The notes under the pieces are model-generated. The model saw only the letters and a program-made list of their open reading frames with translations, ran no database searches and had not been told where the DNA came from. Of a stretch of DNA of 7,731 nt, positions 5,443-7,731 are shown piece after piece (position 1 is the first letter of the stretch; every line of letters starts with the position of its first letter). Source of the stretch: Chloroflexota bacterium (GTDB lineage: Bacteria; Chloroflexota; Dehalococcoidia; UBA2247; RBG-13-53-26); contig JAFNFZ010000339.1 of NCBI GenBank assembly GCA_017885485.1, positions 1 to 7,731 of the forward strand, read 5' to 3'. The position numbers were made by a program, and so were the translations under genes.

Positions 5443-6543
5443 TCAATCCCAGCGGAAGAACCGTATGGTCACCCCGAGACAGACGACTGCCCAACACGCC
5501 ATTATGGCTACATCGGTCACCATCGAATGCAGCGGAGTGCCTGATACCATGATCTGCCTCAAGGCATCGTTGAGATAGGTCAAGGGCAGAATCTTCACCA
5601 CAGGCTGGATGAAGGATGGTATGCTAGTGACCTCAAAGAAGGTGCCCGAGAGGAACATCATCGGCATGGTGATGACGTTGAGGACGGGGCCCGCGGCCTC
5701 CTCCGTCTTCACAAACGCCGCTACCAGATAACCCAGGCTGGTGAACACGAAGGCCCCCAGAATGACAATCCCGCAGAAACTGAACCAGTTGCCCACCATC
5801 TGTACGTCGAAAACGAGCCGTCCCACCAGCACAATCAGTACCGCTGTCAGGAGAACCAGTATCATGCGGAATGCCAGATCGCCGAAGACCAGTGTCGAGC
5901 GACGCAAGGGAGTGGTACCCAGACGCTTGATGATGTGCGCCTGCCTCTGCTGGATCACGGGCAGCGCCCCAAAGAGACCGGTGAACATCAGAGACATGCC
6001 CAGTATCCCTGGTACCAGGTAGTCGATGTACCTTAGCTCATGTGATTCCAGACTGTTCCGCTGGATGCCAATCAGTGGGGTGCTGTTCTGCAGCAGGCGG
6101 TCTATGCCATCAACTACCTGATGCAGGATAGGAATCATGGTCTGCTGGTTCGAGGCCAGGCTGGGGTCGTAGTACACCTGCAGGTTCGAGGACTGGCCCT
6201 GACTCAGGGAGATGTCCATGTCCTCCGGTACGACTATCACCGCATCAAGATCACCGTCTCTCAGCGACTGCAGCAGTTCGTCTTCCGGTCCCGCCTCTAC
6301 CTGAAACATGTTCTTGCCCTCGTCCGTGGTCACGCTATTCAGGCCCTGTCTAATGTAACTGGTGCCTTGAGGCGAGCCCTGATCGCTCAGCCCCACATCA
6401 AAGGTCTGTGTGCCCGGACCGCTGAAGGCCCAGCCGAAAAGGAGGATGAACATAATGGGGAAGATGAAGGTGAAGAACAGCGCAGCTCTATCCCTGATGA
6501 ACTGCCTGTAGTGCACTACGAATACGCTGGCGAAGGCTCTCAA
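5443..6543 (-). CDS. ABC-2 type transporter permease (DrrB-like)
   Basis: A 366-residue inner-membrane subunit of an ABC exporter. The first helix (about 20-41, AALFFTFIFPIMFILLFGWA) is followed by a large extracytoplasmic domain (about 42-172). Five C-terminal helices follow at about 174-197, 219-245, 252-278, 284-305 and 341-362. This one-plus-five layout is typical of ABC-2 permeases with an extended first loop. HIIKRLGTTPLRRS (203-216) is the coupling segment that contacts the ATPase, and KILPLTYLNDALRQIM is a common family motif near 317-332. Translation starts at TTG (6541-6543), overlapping the ATPase stop by 4 bases (TTGA), with AGAGG 8 bases upstream; this implies translational coupling. 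It works with the ATPase encoded just upstream. The exported substrate (lipid, drug or polyketide-like molecule) is not evident. Confidence 0.9.
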   Translation of the reverse strand: MRAFASVFVVHYRQFIRDRAALFFTFIFPIMFILLFGWAFSGPGTQTFDVGLSDQGSPQGTSYIRQGLNSVTTDEGKNMFQVEAGPEDELLQSLRDGDLDAVIVVPEDMDISLSQGQSSNLQVYYDPSLASNQQTMIPILHQVVDGIDRLLQNSTPLIGIQRNSLESHELRYIDYLVPGILGMSLMFTGLFGALPVIQQRQAHIIKRLGTTPLRRSTLVFGDLAFRMILVLLTAVLIVLVGRLVFDVQMVGNWFSFCGIVILGAFVFTSLGYLVAAFVKTEEAAGPVLNVITMPMMFLSGTFFEVTSIPSFIQPVVKILPLTYLNDALRQIMVSGTPLHSMVTDVAIMACWAVVCLGVTIRFFRWD

Positions 6544-7469
6544 TCCCTTATCCTCTTTCCGGTCAATTTCAGAAAGACATCCTCAAGCGTGGCCTGGCGG
6601 ACGAAAAGCTCCGATAGTTCCGCTGATCGCGCCGAAGCCAGTTCAAGGAGCGCGGAAATGGCGGGGGGTATGTTGTTTGTGTACAAGATGATCTCGTCTC
6701 CCTCCTTGACGGCTTTGGTCACTCCCGTGAGGCCGGTGAGGACTTCCTGGCCGGGGTAGTTCGTCATCTTGAACTGAATGGCGCTCTCCTTGATGTGTTG
6801 TTCAATCATGCGTCGAGGACTGTCCAGAGCAATTACCTGCCCGTGGTCCATGATGGCCACCCTGTCACAGAGTCGTTGTGCTTCCTCCATGTAGTGCGTG
6901 GTCAGAAGGACTGTTTTGCCGATCCTGTGAAAGTTCTCCACAACTTCCCACATGGCGCGACGCGCCTGAGGGTCCAATCCTGTGGTCGGCTCATCCAGGA
7001 AAAGGACATCCGGATCGTTGACGAAAGCCAGAGCCACAGACAACCGCTGCTGCTGACCGCCCGAGAGATTTCTGTAGAGTATCTTCCGGCTTTCTTCAAG
7101 GGTGGCCAGTTTGATGATCTCCGACGCAGGAAGAGATGTCCTGTACAGCGTGCGGAAGAAGTTGACGATTTCCTCAACCGTCAGGTTCGGGTAAAGCGCC
7201 GGGTGTTGCGACTGCACCCCCATGCGTTCTTTCAGGGCATGGATGTCCCTGGAGACGTCCATGCCCAGCAGTCTGACCGTACCACTGTCGGCCTTGCGCA
7301 GGCCTTCGATTATCTCTACTGTCGTGGTTTTGCCCGCACCGTTCGGGCCGAGCATACCGAACACCTCTCCCCTGGCTACGCTCAGGCTGATCCCATCCAC
7401 GGCCTTCACGTTACCATAGGTCTTGGCAAGGTTTTTGACCTCGACCACCGCTTCAGACATGGTGTTCAT
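6540..7469 (-). CDS. ABC transporter ATP-binding protein (DrrA-like)
   Basis: A 309-residue cytoplasmic ATPase that powers the permease encoded after it. All nucleotide-binding motifs are intact: Walker A GPNGAGKTT at 41-49, Q-loop Q88 in VGVQSQHPALYP, signature LSGGQ at 135-139, Walker B VLFLDEP at 155-161 with catalytic E160, D-loop TGLDPQ, and switch H192 in LLTTHYMEEA. After about 225 residues comes the accessory C-terminal domain usual in the drug-export DrrA/CcmA group, ending with the typical TLEDVFLKLTG. The ATG at 7467-7469 has only a weak GAGA before it; a second ATG three codons on is no better. An in-frame TGA upstream limits the start to this region. It is the first gene of a two-gene operon. 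Confidence 0.93.
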   Translation of the reverse strand: MNTMSEAVVEVKNLAKTYGNVKAVDGISLSVARGEVFGMLGPNGAGKTTTVEIIEGLRKADSGTVRLLGMDVSRDIHALKERMGVQSQHPALYPNLTVEEIVNFFRTLYRTSLPASEIIKLATLEESRKILYRNLSGGQQQRLSVALAFVNDPDVLFLDEPTTGLDPQARRAMWEVVENFHRIGKTVLLTTHYMEEAQRLCDRVAIMDHGQVIALDSPRRMIEQHIKESAIQFKMTNYPGQEVLTGLTGVTKAVKEGDEIILYTNNIPPAISALLELASARSAELSELFVRQATLEDVFLKLTGKRIRD

Positions 7470-7491
7470 TCTCGGTCGACGATTGTAACAT
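7453..7491 (-). other. Possible 12-codon leader ORF overlapping the ATPase start
   Basis: An ATG at 7489-7491, 3 bases after GAAGG on the minus strand, opens a frame MLQSSTENEHHV that ends at TGA 7453-7455, inside the ATPase gene and just past its start. The ATPase itself has a poor ribosome binding site, so coupled re-initiation is possible. The SD-to-ATG spacing is short and chance is quite likely. Confidence 0.2.
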
Positions 7492-7574
7492 CAACCTTCT
7501 TGCCCTGCAAACGATCCCCAGATTGACCTGAGCCTCCGCCGCTCTGCGGTCACCGGATTGCACCGTACTTGAGA

Positions 7575-7694
7575 TCACAGCATCACCCTCGGCAGTTCGG
7601 CTGGGCTATGATTGCCACAAGCCAGATGCATTAGACGTCTGCGCTCGGTCAACATCTTCACACCAGAGGTTGGCCGGACGAAGAACGAGCGGCA
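7575..7694 (-). other. Short open frame with coding-like sequence upstream of the ABC operon
   Basis: A 39-codon open stretch on the minus strand contains MLTERRRLMHLACGNHSPAE and ends with LPRVML before TGA at 7575-7577. The internal ATG is at 7653-7655, without a clear ribosome binding site. The composition looks more protein-like than the surrounding frames, but I do not recognise it. It may be the remnant of a gene, or chance. No convincing promoter for the ABC operon was found elsewhere in 7470-7731. Confidence 0.2.
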
Positions 7695-7731
7695 TCATGT
7701 ATCCTGGTCACTGGCAAAGAGGCCGCACATT

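Noticed and set aside
6795..7526. Plus-strand open frame of 243 codons
   Set aside because: It is the antisense shadow of the ABC ATPase, which has every ATPase motif; the plus-strand product (His/Arg/Leu rich) is not protein-like.
7653..7694. TTGACC at about 7648-7653 on the minus strand as a promoter for the ABC operon
   Set aside because: No -10 hexamer is found at 16-19 bases; the nearest TAATGC is only 13 bases away.

Overview
The window is a bacterial chromosomal segment of moderately high GC with short intergenic gaps and mostly clear Shine-Dalgarno sites. Nothing in it fixes the taxon. The gene styles (a DrrA/DrrB-like ABC pair, DUF6498, a cold-shock protein starting MAKGTIKSL, a zinc-type MDR dehydrogenase) would fit a Chloroflexota or related environmental genome, but that is a weak inference. 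No rRNA, tRNA, CRISPR array, transposase or phage gene was seen.

Layout, left to right. A cold-shock-domain protein on the minus strand is cut by the left edge (1-49). It is followed by a minus-strand class I SAM-dependent methyltransferase (209-883). A roughly 350-base divergent gap separates this from a plus-strand nucleoside phosphorylase/MTA-SAH-nucleosidase-type gene (1237-1989). Next, on the minus strand, is a multi-spanning membrane protein of unknown function that is split by one in-frame TGA (2220-3230). A divergent promoter region of about 315 bases leads to a plus-strand MDR zinc-type alcohol dehydrogenase (3546-4604). A minus-strand DUF6498 membrane protein with a one-base frameshift near its 5' end follows (4722-5334). 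The last unit is a minus-strand two-gene ABC export operon, with the ATPase (6540-7469) overlapping the permease (5443-6543) by 4 bases. The final 262 bases are upstream sequence of that operon.

How the genes relate. Only the ABC ATPase and permease clearly form a functional unit, a DrrAB-like ABC-2 exporter of unknown substrate. The methyltransferase and the cold-shock gene share a strand and could be co-transcribed, but a separate promoter candidate lies between them. The methyltransferase and the phosphorylase are divergent; both could touch SAM metabolism (one uses SAM, the other family can cleave SAH/MTA), but that link is only suggestive. The other genes look like independent units.

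The most notable observations are: (i) a 14-base segment in the first codons of the cold-shock gene that is almost perfectly complementary to a segment upstream of it; (ii) two unrelated membrane-protein genes each broken by a single small lesion (a TGA for TGG, and an extra base in a C run), which could be real decay, recoding or assembly error; (iii) an alcohol dehydrogenase without the structural-zinc cysteines. I did not find convincing evidence of a new multi-gene system.
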